DNA of 64,000 nucleotides from Blastobasis lacticolella (taxonomy: Eukaryota; Arthropoda; Insecta; Lepidoptera; Blastobasidae). The position numbers were made by a program, and so were the translations under genes. How positions within the stretch are numbered: position 1 is the first letter of the stretch; each line of letters starts with the position of its first letter. Below, in pieces: positions 1 through 11,489 of this stretch. The DNA lies in assembly GCA_905147135.1 (NCBI GenBank), contig LR990048.1, positions 13,190,563 to 13,254,562 of the forward strand, in the 5' to 3' direction. A model generated the notes under the pieces. It did not search any database, was not told the DNA's origin, and was given only the letters and a program-made list of their open reading frames with translations.

Positions 1-234
1 TTCTCAAATTAAAAGTTTCTTTTTTTACAAGGGGAATTCAATTTTTACGGGTGCCCTTTGGGGAGTGTGTAGGTAATTTCAAACTCTCTCTAGAGTGGCC
101 ATATAGACTGCCGTAAGGTACCCACTTGAATCCTAAGGTGTCCTAGCAAAGGCCACAGTTAAGGGCAGATAACAATCCTTCGTGACTGCGACTTTTAACG
201 CACCTCGTACAAGTCTCTGACAGGACACATCGGC

Positions 235-412
235 ACGGCATCAGATTAGATCATGGTGACGTAGTGACGTCTAGTTAGACTGTGATGGTTATACATTCAG
301 TCGCCTGATTGTGCACGTTTCATTACGGTGTCTTCTCTCGCCGTAAGAGCATCGTTTAGTGTTTAACTAATGTACGTAACTCATGATGATGATGATGATC
401 TCTCGCTTGCGA
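235..412 (-). mobile_element. SINE-A fragment (tRNA-headed family)
   Basis: The reverse-orientation body includes ATTCAGTCGCCTGA, GTGCACGTTTCATTACG and CGCCGTAAGAGCATCG, matching the complement of the intact copy at 39126-39478. Heavily diverged. Confidence 0.7.
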
Positions 413-424
413 GTTATATTGGGC

Positions 425-560
425 GATCTAGACTTTATTTTTCATATTTGTCTGTTTGTACACGCAGATCTCCTGGAACTACTGGACGGATTTCAATGAA
501 ACTTTTTTGTTTTGTAGCTATATAACCTAGGCAACATATACCCTATATTAATTATGTATA
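425..560. mobile_element. Helitron-like or LINE body fragment
   Basis: It contains TGTACACGCAGATCTCCTGG, ACTACTGGACGGATTTCAAT and GAAACTTTTTTG, a run seen repeatedly in lepidopteran non-autonomous elements. Family assignment is tentative. Confidence 0.4.
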
Positions 561-1319
561 TTTGATTATTGGACGATCTATTACATACTAATATTCGTTA
601 ACATTACTTCCATGGACTAGTACTAACCTACGTCACACCGTCTTGGCTTGGAAACTATGCTCGATTCTCGCGAACTGTGCGTAATATTGCGGGATCGTTC
701 AAGTGTGTATAACATAAATATTATAGGATCTAGGACATTCATTCCGGGAGTGGCGGCACTCGCAGCACAAATACCTACTTAAAGAAACAGAAAGAAAGAA
801 AACTAGAATAAAAAATCTAACCTTTCAATCTTAATCTAATAGTCTAAACTTATTGTAAATAGGCACTAAGTATTGAAAAGTGAAAAACGTAAGCGAAGAT
901 TTAAGACTAAAATTCTATTCAATGTTTATATGGCTACGACATATAAACATTTAAGGTTTCCATATGTTTTAAAACAAATTGGATGCGTGAAGCGTTAGAG
1001 CTTCAGGTTGTGAGAAGCTTTATTTCTCTTTAACATTAATTAAATTGGTAAATCCGGAGCTTAGAAACTGCCATTACGCAAAGTAAATTTAATTTAAAGA
1101 CGCATTACTTAGATTACTTACTTTGACTGCTTATAATTTTCTAATTTCTTCCAGTAAGTATATCCCTACCTACACGCTTATCTAAATTTGCTGAGTAAAC
1201 GCTCCCGCAAATTGCCATTTCAGCTGAACATCGTGAACTAATTAAACTTAAATTAATTAAGCAATACCCATCTGCAATGCAATACTGGTTACTGGTAGAG
1301 GGATTTTATTATTATTAAT
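561..1319. other. Intergenic, nothing recognised
   Basis: AT-rich, with no credible ORF, no repeat match within the window and no structured element that I can support. Confidence 0.5.
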
Positions 1320-1324
1320 ATTTT

Positions 1325-1550
1325 GGTCATCATCAACAACCTATAACAGGCCACTTCTGGAGTTAAGACTCTTCCACATCAGTAGAGGGGTTTGCCATAA
1401 ACTAACTACAATAGGTAAATACGTTAAAACCGCCCGACGCACGACCACGGTCGTAAGACCGTTGCCAATTAGGACAGCGCCTAAACCATTAATCGCTTAA
1501 TATGACACCCGTAAGTCGAAGGGGTTGGTGCAATATTGCATTCATACGGT
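1325..1550 (-). mobile_element. Retroelement 3' tail relic
   Basis: Read on the minus strand, the distal end gives AACTCCAGAAGTGGCCTGTT followed by a (GAT)n-like end, similar to the tail shared by SINE-B and the LINE relic at 45296-45500. Too decayed to name. Confidence 0.45.
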
Positions 1551-1900
1551 GATACCAATATTAAGCAGTTTAATAAATTATATTGTTTACTTTAATTTAT
1601 TATGTAGGTACGATGTATACGATGTCGAAATACGATGTTAAAGTGAGACCTTGCAGTTGATTTGAGATATTCCAATCAAGAAAAGCATTGCACCAATCAC
1701 CAACCTTAGATGAAAACTAAACTCTCTAAGTCACTTTTCACTTTACGACACCGATTTTGTGATGCCTAAATGCTTAGGAACCTTAAGGAAAGAAATAATC
1801 TTAAGGAGCGTCGCCCAAGTTTAGTGCAATAGTAAGTTAATAAAGTTGTAACCCACTTATGGTCTTATATTGTAGGTACGTAAGAAGAGTAAGCAAGAGA

Positions 1901-2247
1901 GCGTCCATGGCCTAGTGATTAAGGGGTCCGACTTGTAAGCGACAGGCAACGCATTCTAAACCCAGTTCCGCCATGTACCAATGACTCTTAAGTTTATTAG
2001 TTAAACACTAACCGATGCTCTTACGGTGAGGTAAAGCGTCGTGATGAAACCTGTACATTTAGGCGACTGAATGTGTAACCATGATCCAATCTGATCAGGT
2101 TCCCCTAGTATCAAGGTCACGGACGTTAGAAGGCAATTACCCCAGCGTAATTACCTGATCTGCCAAATCCTGGATCATGGTCAAGGCAATCCTCGGGCAT
2201 TCGTGCGCGATAACACAACCGGGACATTAACGCCAAGATGATGATAT
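1901..2247 (+). mobile_element. SINE-A, near full length
   Basis: A tRNA-like head (GAGCGTCCATGGCCTAGTGA) is followed by the body (CGATGCTCTTACGGTGAGG, AACCATGATCCAATCTG, CTGATCTGCCAAATCCTGG) and the tail CATTAACGCCAAGATGATGA. Full structure, diverged. Confidence 0.85.
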
Positions 2248-2259
2248 ATTGTAGGTACG

Positions 2260-4400
2260 TAAGAAATGTTTCACTATGTCAGGATTCCCTTCAAATCGTT
2301 GCTCCAGCCTGCTAAGCTTCATGTCGTTCTACGTTTACTCTAATACTTGAAGTACTCTGTGTACAAATATATTACGTAATTGACGTGTCATCATTAATCC
2401 TGGCGTGCTCTGTTCGAGCCATCAATCCTCGGAGAAGATGGATACGTGACCCGCCCCGGCGGGAAGACGGCAGTTTACATGCCATTGTGCATGAAAAGAT
2501 GGATAAAGGGCTATGTATGCGGTTAAACGTGACCTGAATGAAGAGCCGCGAAAGGAGACGGATTATTCTTTATTCCGCATTTTACGTAAACTTGCGTAAA
2601 ATTGTGTGCGTGAGGTTACTTATATGGGAAATACTAGATTAAGTAATTTATTTTAGAAAAAATATTTTATTCGTAGAATACGAGTAGATAGTGAGCGTAA
2701 TACGTTGGTCGATTTACATTTGGAAGTTAGTTATTCTGAACGATAGAAAATGTGAGACTTACCGTGAGAATCCCGCAGCGATGTCATGTAGAATTACAAA
2801 ATTATCTATATAATTTTTTAATTCTACTAGATACAATTTTCTTGAGGAACATCGATCACAATTGTGATTAAGTGCGTTTACCAGAAACCAGAAAACGTTA
2901 CGTACCTATTTATATAAGTATAATAAAAAACAAGCCCATCATACGTATTTGTTCTAATCTAACTTTCAGCTACACTCCTTAAAGTTCTTCTGAAAGAACA
3001 TTGCACTCCGAACATTGATCTGTATTTTTATAAATTTTTACGGAAGGGAAAAAACAATATTCGTGCTAAGGTTTCACATAAGTACTTGTCATTTTTTGAA
3101 TTAAGGTCTGAGAAAATCCTATTTCCAATTTTGCCTTTGCAATTTTGATAATAAATAAAACAACCCTTTGCTGGCACGCCAATCGCCATTGTCATACACA
3201 TGAATGAATCAAGGTATTTAAATATTTTAAAATGCTATAAATGCATTTAATGAAAGTAATAATATCCCTTTATGTTTAAAAATTATCAACACACTTCATT
3301 GAGATTAATACAATAGCTGAGTAAAATGTAATCAATGATTTCGGATAGATAGAATCAACTTGTAATCTGTGGGGAACGCCCGTTTTTGGCACGATTCCAT
3401 CCACTCACAGAAAAATAACCAAGGGTAGTTGACCGGCTTATGAGATTTATGATTTTTTTACAACGTTTTAACTAACAGATAAATCCTTCCGAAACTGATC
3501 CTATTGACAATAGATAGTGATGTATTGAATTATCTGTTCAATACATCACTATTTATTCAGATAGTCATCAGTACGTTACCAAAACGTGGCAAATGTTCAT
3601 AGTCGCACCCTGTCAACACTAATGAGAACCAAATCAATAGTCCGAAGACTCTTCTAAGACAAAGGAGCATTTCCGAGGCGAGTTCTAATTGCTCCGCCGG
3701 CCGCCCGCGTGGACCGCCATTTCCCTACTTCAGTATGCTACAGTTTGCCCTAGTAAAGAACGACAGTGTTTGTGCCAACATAAATATCAGACATATTTAC
3801 TCACAGGAACTCGGCAAAGGCTAACTAAAATACGACTCAACAATACACATTATTCCTGGCTGAAAAACAACCGAATGTACAATAACTCTTTTGCGTCTAT
3901 GCTTTCTTTTTGCTACACTTTACGTCCATGGAAATCGCCCTATTTTCATATTTTGTCTTATCTACCTACGTCCGTCTTCTACGTTTACAGATCACAGTCG
4001 GTATTACGTATTTAATTTAGGATGAGCGAAACGAAATGTTTTTTACCTAGCTGAGTTTTTAATCGAAGATAATTTATGGTCAATTTATAAAACCTTAAGG
4101 ATACCAACCAAGGATACTAACTTTGTAATTTATAGAAATGCCGTATGCTCAGCTGCCCGGCAATGTGGACATTTTTTTCCCGAAAATATATAGTCTAGGT
4201 ATATCTATCTTTTACAAAATCTCTCCAATTTCGTAGTGATTGATACGACACATACACCCACGTCAACTTGCGACGCTGGATCCGTCACAGGCGCGTCTTT
4301 CTCGGCAACTTTAACGTTATTTAGTTGATGAAGTGGAACTAGAGTGGTATTGGTAACCACGTATCTATAAATTTATGAGACGTATACCTCGTATGTTTGC
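2260..4400. other. Intergenic, no gene recognised
   Basis: The 108-codon ORF at 3689-4015 shows no domain, no splice context and a composition like its surroundings, so I do not call it. One strong hairpin lies at 3514-3552. A GC-richer patch at 2400-2560 has no ORF or repeat match. Confidence 0.5.
3514..3552. repeat. Perfect 16-bp inverted repeat with 7-nt loop
   Basis: ATAGTGATGTATTGAA, loop TTATCTG, then the exact complement TTCAATACATCACTAT. Confidence 0.9.
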
Positions 4401-4660
4401 TGTATGGTGTCCGGCAGAGTAGAATAGCACCAACCCCTTACACTCGTGGGTGTCGTACAAGGCGACTAATGTTTTCGAGGCAAAAGATCTAAAGTCTCCG
4501 TAGGCTGGAAAATGGGCGGCAGCGTTTTCTATGGTTTTGTTTATAACACTGCGATCTCCAAACCACCTGCCAAGCGTGGAGATTATGCCAATAACCTCTC
4601 CTTTCGTGGGAGAAGCCCTTAGTCCTGCAGTAGACTGCTATGGGCTGCGATGATGATTCC
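4401..4660 (+). mobile_element. SINE-B copy
   Basis: It starts GTATGGTGTCCGGCAGAGTA, carries GGCGACTAATGTTTTCGAGG, GCGTGGAGATTATG and CCTTTCGTGGGAGA, and ends with the CTGCAGTAGACTGCTATGGG-GATGATGAT tail. It is the same family as 21201-21456 and 27684-27946. Confidence 0.85.
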
Positions 4661-4973
4661 TCGTATATGTGTTTCTGATAGGGGATAATAGCCCTATATT
4701 AACCATGCATAAGACCACTGGAGAAGTCATAAGTTAAATAAGTGAATAAATTGCGAATTAACAATGAAAAAATTTAATGGTAAACTATGAAAGTATGCTT
4801 GTTCATGATATATGCTTATGTTTCCACTTTGCTCGCTGATAGGCATTGAAATAGTTTTCTTTGCAACTTTTCCACAACATAATAGCTATTATGAATGGGT
4901 CACGTAACGGAGCCAAAAGGGGTGGCTTTATGGCTTTGTTACTCTATCTATGTAACAGAGTAAAATGTTGTTT

Positions 4974-5215
4974 ATCTATACTAATATTATAAAGAGGAAA
5001 GTTTGTACACTGGTATGTTAGGGGTAAACTCCGGAACAATGGACCGATATTACCAATTCTCTCACTAAGGAAGCTACATTATTCCGAGTATTATAAAATA
5101 CTTTTGATCCCAAAAAAATAAAAATAATAAGATCCCATGGGATAGTTGATGTTTACATATTTCTGAAAGGCGCGCGGAAGAAAACCGGGTAGTGCCCTAT
5201 AAACCGATATTTAGT
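4974..5215 (+). mobile_element. Helitron-like 5' fragment
   Basis: It begins ATCTATACTAATATTATAAA and GAGGAAAG, the conserved 5' end of lepidopteran non-autonomous Helitrons, also seen at 50770. No matching CTAGT end is clear. Confidence 0.6.
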
Positions 5216-5496
5216 TTATTTGTCCTTTTTTTTTCCTCCAAACACTTATTACAAAAAAATTTTGTAACCTGACTGAATGTTTGTAAGTGCCTACAGATCT
5301 AAATTACTTATCTTGTTTGTAACAGCTAAAACCATTTTCATTGCTAATGTTTATAATATGTTTACGGCATCCTTTACCTTTTCATCTATCCAATATTGCA
5401 ATGTCAAATATCAAATATCAAATATCAAAATGCATACACTTAACACACAGGAAAAGTTTCTAAACGGCGCCTTGTAATCGCGCGCTTAATAGGGCG

Positions 5497-5610
5497 CGCG
5501 GAAAGTCCGTTCCGAATACAAAACCGTAGTCGTGCGTAATCCGGAAAACGCGAGTGCGTCGCGACGTCCGGCGGCCAAAGCTGGCATGTGGTGGCTGAAT
5601 CTAAAAATAG
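5497..5610 (+). repeat. GC-rich repeated module, copy 1
   Basis: GGGCGCGCGGAAAGTCCGTT, CCGTAGTCGTGCGTAATCCG and CGCGAGTGCGTCGCG; shared in order with 6534-6640. It lies in AT-rich surroundings. Confidence 0.6.
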
Positions 5611-6293
5611 ATTACGTCGAATTTGAGCGCTGTAAGCGCAAAGGCAGTCGTAATCTCTATATTATTGTATATATTTTTTTAATTATTACACACTTAAAAT
5701 ATTTACAGTTATAGTAAAAATATACACTAATTCCTACATAATACTTACTAAAAAAATACACTATTAAATATAAAACACATACAAAAAATTCAACCTCCGG
5801 ATGGTGTCCGGAAAGCTGTCTGCGTTGCCTCGTTGGATAGTGCTGCTAATCCGTTGCCCGAGGAAAGAGCCAGCTCTCCGGTCGCCATTGCCTAAATTAC
5901 TTAGCTACCCTATCCTCACAAACACTCAGAGAGATGAAAAAGTTTGCCGTATTTTATACCCGCCTAATTTTAAGACCTCTAAAAATTTAAAAACAGCGGA
6001 ATTAAATTCACTCCACACTGAAAAGTTTGTTGCGAATCATGAATAATGGAATTGTTCGCGCGGAGTTTTAGTTCCGGTTTTAAATCCGTAGTCATAACCT
6101 AATCTACCTGTCATTTTTTATACATTGTTTCATATCAAATAATTAAATACCCAAACCAAAATCAGGCTTGCAAAAGTAATTCAACTTATTGGGCGGGCAG
6201 TTAACTAAAGCTGGCCCGTAGAACACATTCAGATGATTTAATTAAAATATAAAAGTTAAATATCTTCCAATAATAATAATTAATATTTATAAT
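5611..6293. other. Intergenic, nothing recognised
   Basis: AT-rich, with a short GC-richer patch at 5800-5890. No supported ORF, RNA gene or named repeat. Confidence 0.45.
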
Positions 6294-6400
6294 CTTGACA
6301 TTCATGTCCAGGTTGTGCTCTCGCGCACGAGGGCCAAGGGTCAGCCATGATCCAGGATTTGGCAGATCAGGTAATTACAGTGGACCGACGGCCAATAATA
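6294..6400 (-). mobile_element. SINE-A 3' fragment
   Basis: The minus-strand tail half shows GTTGTGCTCTCGCGCACGAG and CATGATCCAGGATTTGGCAG, the complement of the SINE-A 3' region. Confidence 0.8.
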
Positions 6401-6533
6401 CTTTAATTTTATCCATATAACTTTTGAAATATATTATGTTGATGTGAGCTACTGTGAATGCGCCAGCTTCAGTTAACTTACTTATATTTAAAGGCACCTA
6501 CTTATTATTTACGTGTACTACCGAAAATAAAAA

Positions 6534-6705
6534 AGCGCGCGCGGAGTGTCCGTTCCGGATCCGAAACCGCAATCGTGCATAATCCGGAAGTCGCGAGTGG
6601 CATCGCGCGGCGCGCCGACCGCGGCCGACAGGTGCTGGTATCGGGGGAACTAGGTCACTTCGCGCTCCGGAATGCTGTAGGCGGAAGAACAGTGTGATTA
6701 TGCCT
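6534..6705 (+). repeat. GC-rich repeated module, copy 2
   Basis: GCGCGCGGAGTGTCCGTTCC, CCGCAATCGTGCATAATCCG and GTCGCGAGTGGCATCGCGCG match 5497-5610. It continues with further GC-rich sequence to about 6705. Confidence 0.6.
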
Positions 6706-7200
6706 TACATTATTACCATAAAGCCTCTACATAACCCTTGCCCGAGTTTTATAAGGATTTCGCACGTAAAAGAGGACCCCATTTCTAACCCACGTTGTAG
6801 GGAAATAAGTTATGTATAGAGGTACAAATCATATTCTTTTCCTCTTATATTTTACCTATTTTATGTTCTAGGTAAAATCTAAACCTGAATCTAAACCTTT
6901 TTACGTTCTAACAAGGTAAAGCTATCACAAGTAAATGAAGAAAAATCTCACCGCCAATTGTGCCCGCACCTTAGGCGGTCTAACCCAGTAACATAGCCGC
7001 TATCCCGGCGTAGTAGCACTCAGAATGCCGACGTACCCGTTCGCACGTACCTCACATCAGAACACCGTGAATAAGTAAACGGAACACGTGAGCCCCTGAA
7101 TGGTTATCTTGCCACACATGTATGACACATTATATTATACAACTTCTGATTTGAAAAACTGCTTTCACTGCCTCTTATTACTGGTATTAGGTTCCATTAT
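6706..7200. other. Intergenic, nothing recognised
   Basis: No ORF or repeat I can support. Confidence 0.45.
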
Positions 7201-7202
7201 AA

Positions 7203-7335
7203 CATGTGGGATGACCTGAGTGGTTCAGTTGGTTAACATGCTGGTCTGCCACGGAAAGGTTCCAGATTCGATTCCCGGCCGAGCAGAAATTGACACGTAG
7301 AATTTGAATTTCTATTACGGGTCTGGGTGTAGTGA
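7203..7335 (+). mobile_element. tRNA-headed SINE (family C)
   Basis: The head TGACCTGAGTGGTTCAGTTG has the box-B-like GATTCGATTCC and is followed by a non-tRNA body. The same head occurs at 19553-19612. It is not a functional tRNA: there is no sensible acceptor stem with the 3' side. Confidence 0.6.
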
Positions 7336-7439
7336 GTATAAAATTAAATAGGTACTTTATCCAATATCTAACATCCACAACATAAGCTTTGTTTACTTTG
7401 GGGCTAGATGGCGGTGTGTAAATTTGTCCAAGCATATTT

Positions 7440-8430
7440 ATTACTTACCTATTTAGTGTAACAAGTTCTCCGTCCAATGCCGACGAAACATAATATCTTG
7501 TATTTCTGTATCGAAAAAAAATATATTCCGAAAACAAGCTTTCTCAATAAAGCACAATTTGCATAATCGCTTGCTAATGGCAAGGCTAATTCGTTTATGG
7601 ATGGAAAAATATTTATGAAATTCTCTTCTTAATTCCATTAGCGACGAACCGATTGTTTGGGCCCAAACCCTCCCCAAACGGGTGTAAGCTATAAAATACT
7701 ATCTACTTGCCTACTTTTGAATCCCTTCACAGTACATTTAACACAAGAACAAAAGAGAAAGCTGTGAAAATACCTACGCAATTTATGGCATGCTAACGTT
7801 TTATTTTATTTTTGTCACCTTGTTTTTATTAGGTTTTTCGAAGGTTCTTATTCTGAAGGGGTTGCGGTCCTCTTCGGCTGCTTCAGGCTGCGGCTCCTTC
7901 TGTTCCTTTACGGCTATTTTCAATGATTTCATAAATTAGAAATGTACAAGTCAACATTAGTACTTTTTTTTCATTCCTCATTAAATTACAAGTTTTCAAG
8001 TATTTAAACTATGGAAATGTCATACAATTCAATAATTATATGACAATAGCTAATTTGGCAAAGTTATTCAATATAAATTAATTACAAAATTATACATTTA
8101 AGTAAACTACTTTCCATATGGTTAGCTGTATACCATGTAATACAGCGGGTCATTATAGCCGCCTCTCTGGCAGTTTTTAGTTCCCATACACAGTAACTTT
8201 TTTTTGTTTTCTTTTCTTACAATATTAGGAAAAGTCAAAGTAGTAGGTTATTGATTTTTCGGTAGCTGAATGACTTTTCTTCGTGATTTATAATTCTTAT
8301 AATATGTATAAATTTTTTTTTAAAAACGAAATCCAATTATAACATGATAGTTCTCATTATTAAGTAATATTATAAAATGCCGTAGTTACGTACAACTCTT
8401 AACAAGCACCTTTTTTCTTTTTATAAAAAA
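7440..8430. other. Intergenic, nothing recognised
   Basis: AT-rich. Short ORFs here lack any family signature. Confidence 0.5.
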
Positions 8431-8431
8431 C

Positions 8432-8640
8432 TAGTGGACCGACGAGTGGCGACTTCGTTCGGGTACACCTACTTTACTCCTACCTACCCTTTTTTCTTGC
8501 TTATAAACCTTGAATCACTCTGTCTATTGTTGAAAACCGCATTTAAAACCGTTGCATAGTTTAAAAGATCTACGTGTGCATAGATACTTAGGGACAGATG
8601 GAGGGAAGCCACTTTGTTTTATAGTATGTATAGATATATA
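8432..8640 (-). mobile_element. Short interspersed element, family D
   Basis: The complement matches 15258-15483 and 40017-40222: CTAGTGGACCGACGAGTGGC, GCTTATAAACCTTGAATCAC, GATGGAGGGAAGCCACTTTG. It shows the compact (CTACC)n-like stretch near the CTAGT end. Confidence 0.75.
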
Positions 8641-9070
8641 ATTACTAAATTATTAAGTGTCTCAGCTAGATAAAAAGTACCTTAAGTGCCTTAGTTTTCA
8701 ATTAAACACTACCTTGTATACCATACTATGCGAAATTAGTGGGTACAAAGCTACTATACGTGGGCCACCAGTTTGTAGAACGAATCGCAATGACAATCGT
8801 TGACGTCGCAAAGGCTAATCGTTGACCAGCCGCAACATGACTTTGTTTTTTAAAACGGCTTAACGTAGTGTAATACGGCGGATATACAATCCGACGACGA
8901 CAGCTACAGTACGGAAGTACACAAATACCCGACTTCACAACAGAAACCATAATTTCAATATTTGACCGATCAGGAGTCGAACCCGGGAACTCTTCATAGC
9001 AGCCTATTATAATAAAGAGTAAGCTACTGAAATCATCAGGCATACCTACATTATCAACAGAGCCCATAAC

Positions 9071-9317
9071 AGTCCACTGCAGGACTTAGGGCCTCGCCCA
9101 TGAGATGGGAGGTTATTGTCACAATAACCACTTGCCAGGCGCGTTTGCAGCTGTTAGTGATGCAAATATAAAAATGAAAAACATTGCTGCCCATTTTTCA
9201 GCCTTACAGATTCTGCTATTTTAGGCGAGTCTAGATCTTTTGCCTCAAAACCGTTAGTCGCCTTGTACAACACCCACAAGTGTAGGGTTGGTGCTTCTAC
9301 TGTGCTGGACACCAGTT
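9071..9317 (-). mobile_element. SINE-B copy, diverged
   Basis: The minus-strand copy has CAGTCCACTGCAGGACTTAG at its tail and GTTAGTCGCCTTGTACAACA with GTGTAGGGTTGGTGC towards its head. Confidence 0.8.
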
Positions 9318-9663
9318 AGGTACATTATGACAACCTGTCAGTGACGAAGCGAGTTATTATATAGGGTTCGGCGGGTCGCAGCGTGACGTTGACAAATCGG
9401 GGCAAGTGACGTCACGACAACCACTCAAACCCATCCGTCTTCATCTACCCGCCGCGTGAAACCAAATAATCGAGTATTTAGTTCCATGATTTTACCCCCT
9501 TCGCCCGAAACCGGATGGGCGACCCCGAAATTTCTCTTGGAGCCTAATCAACTCTGGAAACATAATTGTCGTAGTTCGTACACACGTGCCGCGCTGGTTA
9601 TAGACATAAGGGCCGTGTAAAATTCAAACAAGATAACTGATGCCTAAAACCATCCAATGTAAC

Positions 9664-9931
9664 ATAGTGATAATAATTATCTTGACGGTAATATCCCGGT
9701 TGTGCACGAGGACCCGGGATCCGCCTTGACTATTATCCAGGATTTGGCAGATCAGATAATAACAATGGAGCGACTGCCTTCTGATCTCCGTGACCCTGCT
9801 GCCAGGGAAACCTGACCAGATTGGATCATGGTTACACATTCAGTCGCCTGAATGTGTATGTACCACTAGCCTGAAGTACCAGTCGCTTGCGAACCGGATA
9901 TCTTTACCACGAGGCTACCGGCGCTCGTCAC
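9664..9931 (-). mobile_element. SINE-A copy with internal deletion
   Basis: The tail half (GATCCAGGATTTGGCAGATC, ACCTGACCAGATTGGATC, ATTCAGTCGCCTGAATGTG) runs abruptly into the tRNA-like head (CAGTCGCTTGCGAACCGG), missing the middle of the element. Confidence 0.8.
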
Positions 9932-9989
9932 CAACGTGATATTGATATGTTTAAGGAGAAGATTCACAGGTCGAACCTATACCTACACT

Positions 9990-10260
9990 AGTTTTGCCCG
10001 CAACTTCGCGTATAATTCGGTTATAACGTGCCAGACTCTAACGTTCCAGATCCGTTTCTATCCACATTGGATTTGGGGATAAATTATAGCCTTATTATGG
10101 CCTTTATGCTATTATAAGCTATAATGCTGCCAAATTTCATCAAAATCCGCACAGTATTTTTTGCTTGAAGGAGAAACAAATATCCAAATACATCCTTATA
10201 AACTTTCGCACTTATAATTTTATAGTAGGAAGTAGGATAGAGGCACATATAATATACAAT
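9990..10260. mobile_element. LINE 3'-end relic
   Basis: CCAAATTTCATCAAAATCCG followed by AAACTTTCGCACTTATAATT and TTATAGTAGGA resembles a common lepidopteran RTE-type LINE 3' end. No coding part remains. Confidence 0.5.
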
Positions 10261-10349
10261 ATTAGATTACGTATACATTTTCTACATAACGTGACGCCTT
10301 TTTCTCATGGGTGAGGGAGGCAGAGTAAACATTGTTCCACTTGTCGACG

Positions 10350-10512
10350 ATGTTTTCCCTCACCGTAAGAGCATCTGTTAGCATTCAACTACAGTACCTA
10401 CATAACTCAGAAAAGAGTAATTGGTACATGGCCGGATTAATAGTGGTATTCGAACCCGGTACCTCTCGCTTACGAGTCGAATAACTTAACCACTCGGCCA
10501 CCGACGCTCCTC
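10350..10512 (-). mobile_element. SINE-A 5' half
   Basis: GATGTTTTCCCTCACCGTAA, CCGGTACCTCTCGCTTACGA and GGCCACCGACGCTC are the complement of the tRNA-like head and adjoining body. Confidence 0.8.
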
Positions 10513-10514
10513 CA

Positions 10515-11118
10515 AATCCAATACACCATAGTATAGGCAAAAAAGAACAACGGTAGATCATAATTTAAGCACATAATATCTTTATGAGTTAAATAATGAC
10601 TCGCATAAAAATTGTAAGCACCTACTTGGATGGATAACAATTTACCGACTTAACTTGAAAAACGAGAACGTTGACGGGCCTCAAAAAAGTATTAAATATT
10701 CAACAAAGTCATAACCAAGAACCCTCAAAGTGACTTTATAGCCTGCCCAATAGTGAAACTTCAGCACCCTAATGCGAGAGCACCTTTAAGTTTGTACACA
10801 GGCATGGGACTTGTTTGCTAAGTCGCTCGTTAAATCACCGGGTGGTGATCGCAGCTTACCTCGGCAAGCCCGGCTTAGTAAATAATGTAAGTGTATACCC
10901 TACGGCTTCCTTTGGTTAACCTGTATAGATTAGGTTTGTTTATAACCGCAGATATACATACCGTGTTTTGATATAAGATGGTACTTAAAGATCATCAAAA
11001 CATGATTAAAAGGATTTACTAAATCACGCAGAGTAGAAGGAGATTTTTCGTTCAAATTTAGTTTTGGCGTTTAGTCAATTCGTACATTGAATTAAATAAT
11101 AATAATCATTGAATCTTC
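10515..11118. other. Intergenic, nothing recognised
   Basis: No supported gene or repeat. Confidence 0.45.
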
Positions 11119-11121
11119 AAT

Positions 11122-11481
11122 AGGTTCTGCACTCTCGCACGACACCCCGGGGTCCACCATGACCATGATCCAGAATTTGGCAGATCAGGTAATTACAGTA
11201 AAGTCGAGCCACCGCCATCTGTCCTCCGTGACCCTGTTAACAGAGGCGGGAACCTGGAACAGACTGTATCATTGTTATTCAGTACCTGTACCTGTACATT
11301 CAGATTCCCGAATGTGCAGATTCCTCATGATATTTTCTCTGACAGTAAGATTATCGGTTAGTGTGCAACTAAGTGCATAACTCAGAAAAAGGTCATTTCT
11401 AAATGGCGGCATTGGGGATCGAACTCGATTGGTATCTCTCGCTTAAGAAATCCGACCTAGCCCATAGGCCACCGACGCATA
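11122..11481 (-). mobile_element. SINE-A, near full length
   Basis: It runs from the complement of the tail (CACTCTCGCACGACACC, ATGATCCAGAATTTGGCAG) through the body to the head (GGCCACCGACGC). The short ORFs at 11159 and 11403 lie inside it and are not genes. Confidence 0.8.
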
Positions 11482-11489
11482 AACAAAAT

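Noticed and set aside
3689..4015. 108-codon ORF
   Set aside because: No domain, no neighbouring exons, composition like flanking intergenic DNA.
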